Source of the DNA: Nocardioides donggukensis
GTDB taxonomy: Bacteria > Actinomycetota > Actinomycetes > Propionibacteriales > Nocardioidaceae
NCBI RefSeq assembly: GCF_014842875.1
Contig: NZ_JACYXZ010000001.1
Location: 496,001-560,000 of the forward strand
Length of the DNA: 64,000 nt
Reading direction: 5' to 3'
A program made the position numbers and the translations under genes. Of the stretch, positions 33,198-41,261 are shown piece by piece; within the stretch, counting starts at the first letter, position 1; each line of letters starts with the position of its first letter. The notes beneath the pieces were generated by a model. That model did no database searches. It was not told where the DNA came from and worked only from the letters and a program-made list of their open reading frames with translations.

Positions 33198-33401
33198 GTT
33201 CCTGGGCCGGGCGCGCAGCGTCCCGGTCCGGCACCTGAGCCACCACAACTGAAGACACCTCACAACGTGATCGCTGAGGTCTGCGCCGGCCCGACCGGCG
33301 AGACCGAATCACCTCCGGAGCAGAGGCCGGAGCCCGGTTCGAGGACCGGGGCGCGACACGACCAGACACCTCTGTGAGAACCGAAGGGAAACCGCCACCA
33401 C
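33198..33401 (+). promoter_or_regulatory. rpmJ-rpsM intergenic leader
   Basis: This 204-nt gap has no reading frame of note. CCCGGT and ACCGGG (33333-33350 region) can pair around TCGAGG. In E. coli the rpsM leader is where S4 represses the alpha operon; a similar role here is inference only. GAAGGGAAACC precedes the rpsM start. Confidence 0.35.
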
Positions 33402-33776
33402 ATGGCACGCCTCGTTGGTGTTGACCTCCCGCGCGACAAGCGCATCGAGATCGCACTCACCTACATCTACGGCATCGGCCGTACCCGCGCCCAGCAGCTG
33501 CTGGAGCTCTCGGGCGTCAGCCCCGAGCTCCGCGTCCACGAGCTGGGCGACGAGGAGCTGGTCAAGCTCCGCGACCAGATCGAAGCCAACTTCAAGATCG
33601 AGGGTGACCTCCGTCGCGAGGTCCAGGCCGACATCCGTCGCAAGATCGAGATCGGCAGCTACCAGGGTCGCCGCCACCGCATGGGCCTCCCGGTCCGCGG
33701 TCAGCGCACCAAGACCAACGCCCGCACCCGCAAGGGTCCGAAGCGGACTGTCGCCGGCAAGAAGAAGACCAAGTGA
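33402..33776 (+). CDS. rpsM: 30S ribosomal protein S13
   Basis: The 124-residue S13 forms intersubunit bridges and touches P-site t[33 protein letters not shown] and [27 protein letters not shown] are conserved. The usual basic tail is present. Confidence 0.98.
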   Translation: MARLVGVDLPRDKRIEIALTYIYGIGRTRAQQLLELSGVSPELRVHELGDEELVKLRDQIEANFKIEGDLRREVQADIRRKIEIGSYQGRRHRMGLPVRGQRTKTNARTRKGPKRTVAGKKKTK

Positions 33777-33870
33777 CGTCGGTGCGCTGAGGGTCCTCCG
33801 CGACCCGGCACACCGCCGCACCTGCTGACTTCACTCGAACTCACAGCTTCCAGAACCTCAGGAGAAACGT

Positions 33871-34278
33871 ATGCCTCCCAAGAGCCGCACCGCGGCCGGC
33901 GCCAAGAAGGTGCGCCGCAAGGAGAAGAAGAACATCGCTCAGGGCGAAGCCCACATCAAGAGCACGTTCAACAACACGATCGTCACGATCACCGACCCGA
34001 CCGGCGCGGTGATCTCGTGGGCCTCGGCGGGCACCGTGGGCTTCAAGGGCTCGCGCAAGTCCACGCCGTACGCCGCACAGATGGCAGCCGAGGCTGCTGG
34101 TCGCCGGGCGATGGAGCACGGCATGAAGAAGATCGACGTCTTCGTCAAGGGCCCGGGCTCGGGCCGCGAGACGGCGATCCGGTCCCTGGGTGCGATCGGC
34201 CTCGAGGTCGGCACCATCCAGGACGTCACGCCCACGCCCCACAACGGATGCCGCCCGCCCAAGCGCCGGCGCGTCTGA
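33871..34278 (+). CDS. rpsK: 30S ribosomal protein S11
   Basis: The 135-residue S11 lies on the platform near the mRNA exit. [27 protein letters not shown] and [16 protein letters not shown] are near-universal. A basic N-terminal tail ([14 protein letters not shown]) is present. An AGGAGAAACGT site precedes the ATG. Confidence 0.98.
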   Translation: MPPKSRTAAGAKKVRRKEKKNIAQGEAHIKSTFNNTIVTITDPTGAVISWASAGTVGFKGSRKSTPYAAQMAAEAAGRRAMEHGMKKIDVFVKGPGSGRETAIRSLGAIGLEVGTIQDVTPTPHNGCRPPKRRRV

Positions 34279-34319
34279 CCCGCCACCAAGACCAGCAGAG
34301 ACCAAGGAGTCATTGAGCT

Positions 34320-34928
34320 ATGGCCCGTTACATCGGCCCCATGACCAAGAAGTCGCGCCGTCTCGGTGTCGACCTCGTGGGCGGCGACTCGGCATTCGAG
34401 CGTCGTCCCTACCCGCCCGGCCAGCACGGCCGCGGCCGCATCAAGGAGAGCGAGTACCTCCTCCAGCTGCGGGAGAAGCAGAAGGCCCGCATCTCCTACG
34501 GCGTGCTGGAGAAGCAGTTCCACAACTACTACGTGGAGGCCTCGCGGCGCGCCGGCAAGACCGGTGACAACCTGCTGCAGATGCTCGAGTGCCGTCTCGA
34601 CAACGTGGTCTACCGTGCCGGCTTCGCCCGCACCCGCCGCCACGCCCGTCAGCTCGTCGTCCACGGTCACTTCACCGTGAACGGCAAGAAGGTCGACATC
34701 CCGTCCTTCCAGGTCTCGGCGCACGACGTGATCGACGTGCGTGAGAAGTCCCTGGAGATGACCCCGTTCATCGTGGCTCGCGAGACCCACGGCGAGCGTG
34801 TCGTCCCCGCATGGCTCGAGGCGCTGCCCAACCGCATGCGCGTCCTCGTTCACCAGCTCCCGGTCCGGGCCCAGATCGACATCCCGGTCCAGGAGCAGCT
34901 GATCGTCGAGTACTACTCGAAGAAGTAA
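34320..34928 (+). CDS. rpsD: 30S ribosomal protein S4 (zinc-free form)
   Basis: The 202-residue S4 initiates 30S assembly. [30 protein letters not shown] and the S4 RNA-binding fold ([38 protein letters not shown]) are clear. The N-terminus lacks the cysteine zinc site found in some S4 proteins. Confidence 0.98.
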   Translation: MARYIGPMTKKSRRLGVDLVGGDSAFERRPYPPGQHGRGRIKESEYLLQLREKQKARISYGVLEKQFHNYYVEASRRAGKTGDNLLQMLECRLDNVVYRAGFARTRRHARQLVVHGHFTVNGKKVDIPSFQVSAHDVIDVREKSLEMTPFIVARETHGERVVPAWLEALPNRMRVLVHQLPVRAQIDIPVQEQLIVEYYSKK

Positions 34929-34998
34929 CCCCCTCCCTCATCGATCACCGAAGTTCGGGCCCGTCAAATGGTGGGTGGGCCCGGAAAGGACAGTCTCA

Positions 34999-36015
34999 GT
35001 GCTTATCGCTCAGCGCCCGACCCTGTCGGAAGAGTCCGTTGACGAGTTCCGCTCACGGTTCGTGATCGAGCCGCTGGAGCCCGGATTCGGGTACACGCTC
35101 GGCAACTCGCTGCGTCGCACGCTCCTCAGCTCGATCCCGGGCGCGTCCGTCACCAGCATCAAGATCGACAACGTCCTGCACGAGTTCTCGACCATCGAGG
35201 GCGTGAAGGAGGATGTCACCGAGGTCATCCTCAACCTGAAGGGCCTGGTCGTCTCCTCCGAGCACGACGAGCCGGTCACGATGTACCTGCGCAAGCAGGG
35301 TGCGGGCGCGGTCACCGCGGCCGACATCGCACCGCCGGCCGGCGTGGAGGTGCACAACCCGGACCTGACCATCGCCACCCTCTCCGACAGCGGCAAGCTG
35401 GAGATGGAGCTGGTCGTCGAGCGTGGCCGCGGCTACGTCAGCGCGGTCCAGAACAAGGGCGGCGACAACGAGATCGGCCGGATGCCGGTCGACTCGATCT
35501 ACTCGCCGGTCCTCAAGGTGACCTACAAGGTCGAGGCCACGCGTGTCGAGCAGCGGACCGACTTCGACAAGCTCGTCATCGACGTCGAGACCAAGCCGTC
35601 GATCCGTCCCCGTGACGCGATCGCCTCGGCCGGCAAGACCCTGGTCGAGCTGTTCGGCCTGGCCCGGGAGCTCAACGTCGAGGCCGAGGGCATCGACATC
35701 GGCCCCTCGCCCGTCGACGAGCAGCTGGCTGCCGACCTCGCCCTCCCGGTCGAGGACCTGCAGCTGACCGTGCGGTCCTACAACTGCCTCAAGCGCGAGG
35801 GCATCCACACCGTGGGTGAGCTCATCTCCCGCTCGGAGCAGGACCTGCTCGACATCCGCAACTTCGGCTCGAAGTCGATCGACGAGGTCAAGGGCAAGCT
35901 GGTCGAGATGGGCCTGTCCCTCAAGGACAGCGCGCCCGGCTTCGACCCGCAGGCCGCCCTGGCGGCGTACGGCGACGACGACGACGACGCGTTCGTCGAG
36001 GACGAGCAGTACTGA
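34999..36015 (+). CDS. rpoA: DNA-directed RNA polymerase subunit alpha
   Basis: The 338-residue subunit has the dimerising N-terminal domain ([34 protein letters not shown], about 1-230) and a C-terminal domain (about 255-315) with [21 protein letters not shown], containing the DNA- and activator-binding surface. An acidic tail ([13 protein letters not shown]) ends it. GTG 34999 follows GGAAAGGACAG; the frame open from 34975 lacks family support. A double hairpin element follows the stop codon. Confidence 0.98.
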   Translation: MLIAQRPTLSEESVDEFRSRFVIEPLEPGFGYTLGNSLRRTLLSSIPGASVTSIKIDNVLHEFSTIEGVKEDVTEVILNLKGLVVSSEHDEPVTMYLRKQGAGAVTAADIAPPAGVEVHNPDLTIATLSDSGKLEMELVVERGRGYVSAVQNKGGDNEIGRMPVDSIYSPVLKVTYKVEATRVEQRTDFDKLVIDVETKPSIRPRDAIASAGKTLVELFGLARELNVEAEGIDIGPSPVDEQLAADLALPVEDLQLTVRSYNCLKREGIHTVGELISRSEQDLLDIRNFGSKSIDEVKGKLVEMGLSLKDSAPGFDPQAALAAYGDDDDDAFVEDEQY

Positions 36016-36018
36016 TCC

Positions 36019-36062
36019 CCTCGACGGACGGGCTCGTCGAGGTCTGCTGACCTCGACGGGCC
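36019..36062 (+). promoter_or_regulatory. Alternative-hairpin element between rpoA and rplQ
   Basis: CCTCGACG occurs at 36019-36026 (A) and 36051-36058 (A'), and its complement CGTCGAGG lies exactly between at 36035-36042 (B). The two loops are both 8 nt. B can pair with A or A' but not both. B:A' extends to 12 bp (36031-36042 with 36051-36062, one G-U). A starts 4 nt after the rpoA stop, so a terminating ribosome would cover it. Confidence 0.55.
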
Positions 36063-36128
36063 CGGCCCGCGAGACAAACCCTCTATCCCGGTACCTGACA
36101 CGGCCGGGGAGAATCGAGAGAACCAGAG

Positions 36129-36731
36129 ATGCCTACCCCCAAGAAGGGCACGCGCCTCGGCGGCAGCCCGGCCCACCAGCGGCTCATGGTCGCGAACCTG
36201 GCCACCGCGCTGTTCGAGCACGGACGGATCACCACCACCGAGGCCAAGGCGCGGGTGCTGCGCCCGGTCGCGGAGAAGCTGATCACCAAGGCGAAGCGCG
36301 GCGACCTGCACAACCGTCGCGAGGTCCTCAAGACGGTCCGCGACAAGTCGGTCGTGCACACCCTCTTCACCGAGATCGCACCGACGTTCGCCGAGCGCCC
36401 CGGGGGCTACACCCGGGTCACGAAGATCGGCCCCCGCAAGGGCGACAACGCCCCCATGGCGGTCATCGAGCTGGTGACCGAGGCCTACAGCCCCAAGGCG
36501 CCGTCGACCAAGAAGACCCAGGCCGCCGCGCCGGTCGAGACCGACGCCGCCCCGGCCGAGGTCGAGGCCACCGGCACCGACGGTGAGACCGAGGTCGTCG
36601 AGACCCAGGCCGCCGACGTCGAGACCGCCGAGGCGCAGAGCACGGAGGCCGCCGAGGTCGCCGACGCACCCGCCGAGGAGTCCGACGCACCCGCCGAGGA
36701 GCCCGCCGAGGGCGAGTCGAAGGACGCCTGA
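36129..36731 (+). CDS. rplQ: 50S ribosomal protein L17 with acidic C-terminal extension
   Basis: The 200-residue protein has the L17 core in residues 1-120 ([34 protein letters not shown] and [22 protein letters not shown]). An 80-residue tail rich in Glu, Ala, Thr and Asp follows (repeated [16 protein letters not shown]), probably disordered. Such tails are common in actinobacterial L17. It ends the alpha operon. Confidence 0.97.
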   Translation: MPTPKKGTRLGGSPAHQRLMVANLATALFEHGRITTTEAKARVLRPVAEKLITKAKRGDLHNRREVLKTVRDKSVVHTLFTEIAPTFAERPGGYTRVTKIGPRKGDNAPMAVIELVTEAYSPKAPSTKKTQAAAPVETDAAPAEVEATGTDGETEVVETQAADVETAEAQSTEAAEVADAPAEESDAPAEEPAEGESKDA

Positions 36732-36750
36732 CCCGGCACCGTCGCACGCA

Positions 36751-36784
36751 CAGGGCCCGTCACCGGACACGGTGGCGGGCCCTG
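36751..36784 (+). terminator. Terminator of the alpha operon
   Basis: CAGGGCCCG (36751-36759) pairs with CGGGCCCTG (36776-36784), continued by a T-G pair and CACCG/CGGTG around loop GACA. The total stem is 15 bp. Confidence 0.9.
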
Positions 36785-36835
36785 CCGCATCCGAGACGCG
36801 CCCCGGTCCGCGGCCGGATCGTGTAGAGAGGGGGC

Positions 36836-37744
36836 ATGACTCCGTTCTCTGCGCTGGTGGTCGGCGAGGCCCTGATGGACGTGGTGCACGCGGAGGGCGC
36901 CGTGCAGGAGCATGCCGGTGGGAGCGCGGCGAACACCGCGCTCGCCCTGGCCCGGCTCGACGTCGCCACGTCGTTGGTGACCCGGCTCGGCGAGGACGAC
37001 CACGGTCGGCGGATCGCGGCCCACCTCGAGGGCAACGGCGTCACATTGGTGGGGCCGTACGCCGGCATGGCCCGCACCTCGTCCGCCGTCGCCACGATCG
37101 GCGCCGGCGGGGCCGCGACCTACGAGTTCGACATCGAGTGGGACCTCCCGCCGGTGGTGCTGCCCGGAGGGCTGCGGCCGACCCTGGTGCACACCTGCTC
37201 GCTGGCGGCGGTCCTCGCCCCGGGGTGCGAACGGGTGGCCGACCTCGTGGCCGGGCTGTCCGAGGGCGCGGTGGTCAGCTACGACCTGAACCTCCGGCCG
37301 GGCGTCACGGGCACCGGGCCGGAGATCGCCGAACGGGTCGACCGGATGGTGGCCCTGGCCGACGTGGTCAAGGCCAGCGACGAGGACCTGGCCGCCCTGC
37401 ACCCGGACCTGCCGATCGCCGACGCGGCCGGGCTGCTGCTGGGCCTCGGCCCGGCGGCGGTCGTGGTGACGCGGGGTGGTGCCGGCGCGTCGTGGTACGG
37501 GCCGCAGGGCGAGGTGCACGTCGCCGCGGAGCCGGTGGAGGTCGTCGACACCGTCGGCGCCGGCGACACCTTCGGTGCCGCGCTGCTGGTGGCGCTGGGG
37601 GAGCGAGGCCTGCTCGTCGGTGACGGCCTGGTCGGGCTGGACCCGGAGGGCTGGCGGGAGGTGCTCGAGTTCGCCGGCGCCGCGGCCCGGGTCACGGTGT
37701 CGCGACCGGGTGCCGATCCGCCGCGCCGGAGCGACCTCGGCTGA
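36836..37744 (+). CDS. PfkB-family carbohydrate kinase
   Basis: The 302-residue protein has the ribokinase fold: GEALMDVVHAEG and HAGGSAANTALALARLD near the N-terminus and VEVVDTVGAGDTFGAALLVAL near residue 245, with the catalytic Asp of GAGD. VSYDLNLRP is also typical. It phosphorylates a sugar or similar alcohol with ATP; fructokinase-like enzymes look like this but the substrate is not determined. TAGAGA 6 nt before ATG 36836 may give a leaderless mRNA. Confidence 0.88.
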   Translation: MTPFSALVVGEALMDVVHAEGAVQEHAGGSAANTALALARLDVATSLVTRLGEDDHGRRIAAHLEGNGVTLVGPYAGMARTSSAVATIGAGGAATYEFDIEWDLPPVVLPGGLRPTLVHTCSLAAVLAPGCERVADLVAGLSEGAVVSYDLNLRPGVTGTGPEIAERVDRMVALADVVKASDEDLAALHPDLPIADAAGLLLGLGPAAVVVTRGGAGASWYGPQGEVHVAAEPVEVVDTVGAGDTFGAALLVALGERGLLVGDGLVGLDPEGWREVLEFAGAAARVTVSRPGADPPRRSDLG

Positions 37745-37773
37745 TCCGGACCCGCGTGGCAGGATGGCCGATC

Positions 37774-38640
37774 GTGCGCCTCCGGATCGACCTCGCCTAC
37801 GACGGCACCGACTTCAAGGGCTGGGCCCGGCAGCCGGGCCTGCGCACGGTCCAGGCGGAGCTGGAGACGGCGCTGGACACCGTGCTGCGGCGGTCGTCGA
37901 CGAGCGTGACGTGTGCCGGTCGCACCGACACCGGGGTGCACGCCCGCGGTCAGGTCGCCCACGTCGACCTCTCCGAGGAGGTCCTGCGGGCGGTCGCCGG
38001 CCGCCGCGCCGCCGACGCCGGGGCGGAGGCCACCGAGGTGCTCGCGCGGCGGCTGAACGGCCTGCTGCCCGACGACGTCCGGATCCGCCGGGTGGTCCCG
38101 GCCGCCTCCGGCTTCGACGCCCGCTTCTCGGCGCTCTGGCGGCGCTACGCCTACCGCATCGACGACTCGGGGACCGCCGACCCGCTCGCCCGCGGGCACG
38201 TCCTGTCCTGGCCCCGGCCCCTGGACCTGGACGCGATGAACACGGCGGCGGCCCCGTTGCTCGGCGAGCACGACTTCGCGGCGTTCTGCAAGCGGCGCGA
38301 GGGGGCGACCACGGTCCGTCGGGTGCTCGCACTGCACGTCGGACGGCTCCCCGAGGGGCTGGTGGTGGCGACGGTCCAGGCCGACGCCTTCTGCCACCAC
38401 ATGGTCCGCTCGCTGATGGGCTGCCTGGTCAGGGTGGGGGAGGGGCGGCGTGAGCCCGCATGGGTCCGCGAGATCCTCCGCGCGGGACGACGGGATCCCG
38501 CGGTGCCGGTCCTGGCGGCGCACGGCCTTGTGCTCGAGGAGGTCCGCTACCCGCCCGACGACGCCCTCGCGGACCAGGCCGACGCGACCCGCCGCGTCCG
38601 CGGCCGACCCGAGCCTGCGGAGGGGACCGACGATGGATGA
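37774..38640 (+). CDS. truA: tRNA pseudouridine synthase A
   Basis: The 288-residue enzyme makes pseudouridine at positions 38-40 of tRNA. Catalytic Asp52 is in CAGRTDTGVHARGQV. LRIDLAYDGTDFKGWARQPGLRTVQ and FCHHMVRSLMGCLVRVGEGRR are conserved. GTG 37774 is chosen because AGGATGG lies 7 nt upstream and the family starts at this point. It often follows rplQ in Gram-positives; here a kinase intervenes. It overlaps the next gene. Confidence 0.95.
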   Translation: MRLRIDLAYDGTDFKGWARQPGLRTVQAELETALDTVLRRSSTSVTCAGRTDTGVHARGQVAHVDLSEEVLRAVAGRRAADAGAEATEVLARRLNGLLPDDVRIRRVVPAASGFDARFSALWRRYAYRIDDSGTADPLARGHVLSWPRPLDLDAMNTAAAPLLGEHDFAAFCKRREGATTVRRVLALHVGRLPEGLVVATVQADAFCHHMVRSLMGCLVRVGEGRREPAWVREILRAGRRDPAVPVLAAHGLVLEEVRYPPDDALADQADATRRVRGRPEPAEGTDDG

Positions 38641-39229
38641 GCACTACTTCTCCGCCGACCCGTCGGTGCCGTTCCGGCGGGCGCCCGTGGTGGCCCGGGT
38701 CTGGGATCGGGACTTCTCGCTCACGAGCGGGTCCGGGGTCTTCGCCCAAGGACGACTCGACGTCGGCACGGCCGTGCTCTTCCGCGAGACCGAGCCGCCG
38801 CGGCCCGGGCGGATCCTCGATCTCGGCTGCGGCTACGGGATGATCGGCCTGGCCATCGCCTCCGCCGTCCCGGGCGCCACGGTCACGGGGGTCGACGTCA
38901 ACGAGCGTGCGCTGCTGCTCGCCACCGAGAACGCCGCCGCCCTGGGCCTGGCGGACCGGTTCACCGCCGTCCTGCCGGACGCGGTGCCCGCCGACGCGAC
39001 GTACGACGAGATCTGGTCGAACCCGCCCATCCGGATCGGCAAGCAGGCCCTGCACGCCCTGCTGCTGGAGTGGCTGCCCCGCCTGGCGCCGGGCGGTCGC
39101 GCCGTGCTGGTGGTCGGCAAGAACCTCGGTGCCGACTCGTTGCAGCGGTGGCTGACCGACCGGGGGTTCCCGACCGGGCGCCTGGCCAGCGCCAAGGGGT
39201 TCAGGGTGCTGGAGTGCCGGCGCGGCTGA
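38633..39229 (+). CDS. SAM-dependent methyltransferase (RsmC-like small-domain type)
   Basis: The 198-residue protein starts EHYFSADPSVP and has ILDLGCGYGMIGLAIASAVPGATVTGVDVN (SAM binding) and the amino-methyltransferase motif SNPPIR, a version of NPPF/Y. This matches the one-domain RsmC/RlmG-like family that methylates guanine in rRNA. The exact target is unknown. The ATG overlaps the truA stop by 8 nt, so the two are co-translated. Confidence 0.85.
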   Translation: MDEHYFSADPSVPFRRAPVVARVWDRDFSLTSGSGVFAQGRLDVGTAVLFRETEPPRPGRILDLGCGYGMIGLAIASAVPGATVTGVDVNERALLLATENAAALGLADRFTAVLPDAVPADATYDEIWSNPPIRIGKQALHALLLEWLPRLAPGGRAVLVVGKNLGADSLQRWLTDRGFPTGRLASAKGFRVLECRRG

Positions 39230-39241
39230 GGGCCGCGTGGC

Positions 39242-40192
39242 TCAGTCGCCGCGGATCCGCTCCCACCAGGAGCAGGCGCCCAGCACGCCCACGGCGAGCA
39301 CGGCTCCGGCCACGATGTCGACGACGTAGTGCTCGCCGCTGTAGACGAGCCCGAGCGACATCGTCAGGGGGTAGGCCAGGAGGGCCCACCGCCAGGGGCC
39401 GCGCAGGCGCTGGATCCCGTAGAGCGCGAGCAGGAAGGCGATCCCCGCGTGCAGCGAGGGCATGGCCGCGACCGGGTTGCCCACCCCGGTGAGCACCAGG
39501 TGGAACCGTGCCAGGTCCGTGTCGCCCCATCCCCGGTCGGTGATCCGCAGCACCTCGTGGGTCAGGTACCCGTCGCGGGAGGCCATCCACGGGGGAGCCA
39601 TCGGGTAGAGGACGTAGACCACCAGGGCGGCCAGGTTGGCCGCGACGTAGCGGCGCATCCACCGCCGCCACTCCACGCGCCGGGTCAGCCACAGCACCAT
39701 GGCGAGGGCCAGCCCGGCCACGAAGTGGGTCGTGTAGACGGACGTGAACAGCACGTCGTACCACCGCGCGCCCCCGGAGCCGACGCACGGTTGACCGCAC
39801 AGGGCGGTCTGCAGCCGGTACGACGGCAGCTCGCCGCCGCCGAGCCAGGTGTCCACCGCGATCGGCATCGTCACCTCGGGCGTGAAGCCGAGCTCGTCGG
39901 CCAGCCCGCGGCTGTAGAAGTAGACGACGAGGGCCGCCACCGGAGGCCACCAGTCCCTGAGGAAGCCCAGGTGGTGGCCCGGTGGGGCCTCGACGTGCCA
40001 GCAGACCGTGGCCAGCCACAGCCAGCCGAAGATCTGGACCGTGTCGCTGGGGACGCCCCAGGCGAGGGTCCAGGCGACCAGCAGGACGAGGTAGCCGCTG
40101 ACGGCGGCGATCCGGGGCCCGGTCCGGGTGATCGCGACCGGGGAGCCGACCTCGCGGACGGCGGGTGCTCCCTCCGCGCCCCGCTTCCCCAT
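39242..40192 (-). CDS. PAP2-superfamily membrane phosphatase/transferase
   Basis: The 316-residue protein has about six membrane helices. MPSLHAGIAFLLALYG and YSGEHYVVDIVAGAVLA are the PAP2 phosphatase motifs, with catalytic His residues facing outward. AAMPSLHAG with a GEHYVVD end matches the AUR1/inositol-phosphoceramide-synthase-like branch seen in actinobacteria. It probably acts on a phospholipid or prenyl phosphate. ATG 40192 has a -10 box 6 nt upstream. Confidence 0.82.
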   Translation of the reverse strand: MGKRGAEGAPAVREVGSPVAITRTGPRIAAVSGYLVLLVAWTLAWGVPSDTVQIFGWLWLATVCWHVEAPPGHHLGFLRDWWPPVAALVVYFYSRGLADELGFTPEVTMPIAVDTWLGGGELPSYRLQTALCGQPCVGSGGARWYDVLFTSVYTTHFVAGLALAMVLWLTRRVEWRRWMRRYVAANLAALVVYVLYPMAPPWMASRDGYLTHEVLRITDRGWGDTDLARFHLVLTGVGNPVAAMPSLHAGIAFLLALYGIQRLRGPWRWALLAYPLTMSLGLVYSGEHYVVDIVAGAVLAVGVLGACSWWERIRGD

Positions 40193-40198
40193 CCACTC

Positions 40199-40219
40199 AT
40201 CCTAGGCTCCTCGGAGCCT
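40199..40219 (-). promoter_or_regulatory. -10 box of PAP2 gene joined to a palindrome
   Basis: On the minus strand TAGGAT (40199-40204) is 6 nt before ATG 40192. It abuts AGGCTCC (40204-40210) and GGAGCCT (40213-40219), a palindrome that could be the tetR terminator or an operator for the PAP2 promoter. Confidence 0.5.
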
Positions 40220-40254
40220 CGTGGGCGTGCCGCCAGCGACCCAGCAGCGGCCCG

Positions 40255-40803
40255 TCAGCGGGCCAGCGCGTGGGCGGCGTCGGCCAGGTCGCGCGCGGCT
40301 CGGTCCAGCTCCTCGGGGGCGTCGACGGCGAGGTCCACGTGCAGGCCCAGGAGGCCCACGTCGACCAGGCGGGTCACCCGGGCGACCCGGGCCGGGCGGG
40401 CGCCGCAGTCGCCGAGGAAGCCGCCGAGCGCCTGCATCCACCGCTCGTTGCTGCGCCGGACTCCGGACCGGTAGGGCTCCTCGCCGAGCAGCCCGCTCGC
40501 GGCGGCCTGCACGTAGAGGTCCTCGCACGACCGCAGTGGCTCCTCCCGGAACGCCTCCCACAGCCGCAGCACACCTGCTCGCACCGTGCGCCCCCGAGGC
40601 ACCGTGCTCAGGGTGGCGATCGCGCGGTCGTTGGCGGAGTCGATGATCGCGGTCACGAGCTCCGCGCGGCTCCCGAAGTGGTAGAGGAGCATCCGGTCGC
40701 TCGTGCCCAGTGCCTCCCCCAGCGGCCTCAGGCTGAGCCCGATCAGGCCGCTCTCGAGGACGTGGTCGGTCGCCCCCTCCAGCAGCTGCTCTCTGCGTCC
40801 CAT
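40255..40803 (-). CDS. TetR-family transcriptional regulator
   Basis: The 182-residue protein has an N-terminal helix-turn-helix (REQLLEGATDHVLESGLIGLSLRPLGEALGTSDRMLLYHFGSRAELVTAII), with LLYHFGS as the TetR recognition-helix signature, and a variable ligand domain. ATG 40803 has TACATT 7 nt upstream on the minus strand. It is divergent from the SMR transporter across two palindromes that it very likely binds, and so represses both genes. Confidence 0.87.
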   Translation of the reverse strand: MGRREQLLEGATDHVLESGLIGLSLRPLGEALGTSDRMLLYHFGSRAELVTAIIDSANDRAIATLSTVPRGRTVRAGVLRLWEAFREEPLRSCEDLYVQAAASGLLGEEPYRSGVRRSNERWMQALGGFLGDCGARPARVARVTRLVDVGLLGLHVDLAVDAPEELDRAARDLADAAHALAR

Positions 40804-40813
40804 GGCGGTGAAT

Positions 40814-40827
40814 GTAGCAGGTGCTAC
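40814..40827. promoter_or_regulatory. TetR operator 1
   Basis: GTAGCA-GG-TGCTAC is a perfect palindrome that overlaps the tetR -10 box (TACATT, 40811-40816, minus strand). Confidence 0.7.
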
Positions 40828-40844
40828 GCTTGCCACCAGGCTAT

Positions 40845-40858
40845 GTAGCAACTGCTAC
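40845..40858. promoter_or_regulatory. TetR operator 2
   Basis: GTAGCA-AC-TGCTAC has the same arms as operator 1. The centres are 31 bp apart, about three helical turns, so both face the same side of the DNA. It lies at the start of the SMR gene's leader. Confidence 0.7.
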
Positions 40859-40877
40859 AGGCGATGGAGGTGACGAG

Positions 40878-41204
40878 ATGGGGCTGGCCTACCTGCTGCT
40901 CGGTGCGGCGATCGTGGTCGAGGTGGCGGCGACGGCGGCGTTGCCGCGCGCCCAGGGATTCACCGACCCGGTCTGGTCGGCGTTCGTGCTGGGCGGCTAC
41001 GCCGTCTCCATCTGGCTGCTCGCGATCGTCGTGCGGGAGATGCCGGTCTCGGTGGCCTACGCCGTGTGGTCCGGGGCGGGCACGGCACTCGTCGCGATCG
41101 TCGGCCTCACCCTGCTCGGCGAGTCGGTCGGCCCGGCGAAGGCGTTCTTCCTGGCGATGATCATCGCCGGCGTGGTGGGGCTGAACCTGGTCGCCGGGCA
41201 CTGA
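40878..41204 (+). CDS. Small multidrug resistance (SMR) efflux protein
   Basis: The 108-residue protein has four membrane helices. GLAYLLLGAAIVVEVAATAALPRAQGFT carries the membrane Glu essential for proton exchange, and VAYAVWSGAGTALVAIVGLTLLGE is the SMR signature. It should export cationic compounds such as quaternary ammonium ions, or guanidinium-like substrates. ATG 40878 follows GGAGGTGACG; the frame open from 40821 passes through operator 2. Confidence 0.92.
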   Translation: MGLAYLLLGAAIVVEVAATAALPRAQGFTDPVWSAFVLGGYAVSIWLLAIVVREMPVSVAYAVWSGAGTALVAIVGLTLLGESVGPAKAFFLAMIIAGVVGLNLVAGH

Positions 41205-41261
41205 GGCGCCCGCGGAAAACCCCGGTGCCGTCCCGGTCGTCATGCGGCAGACTGCTCCGAC

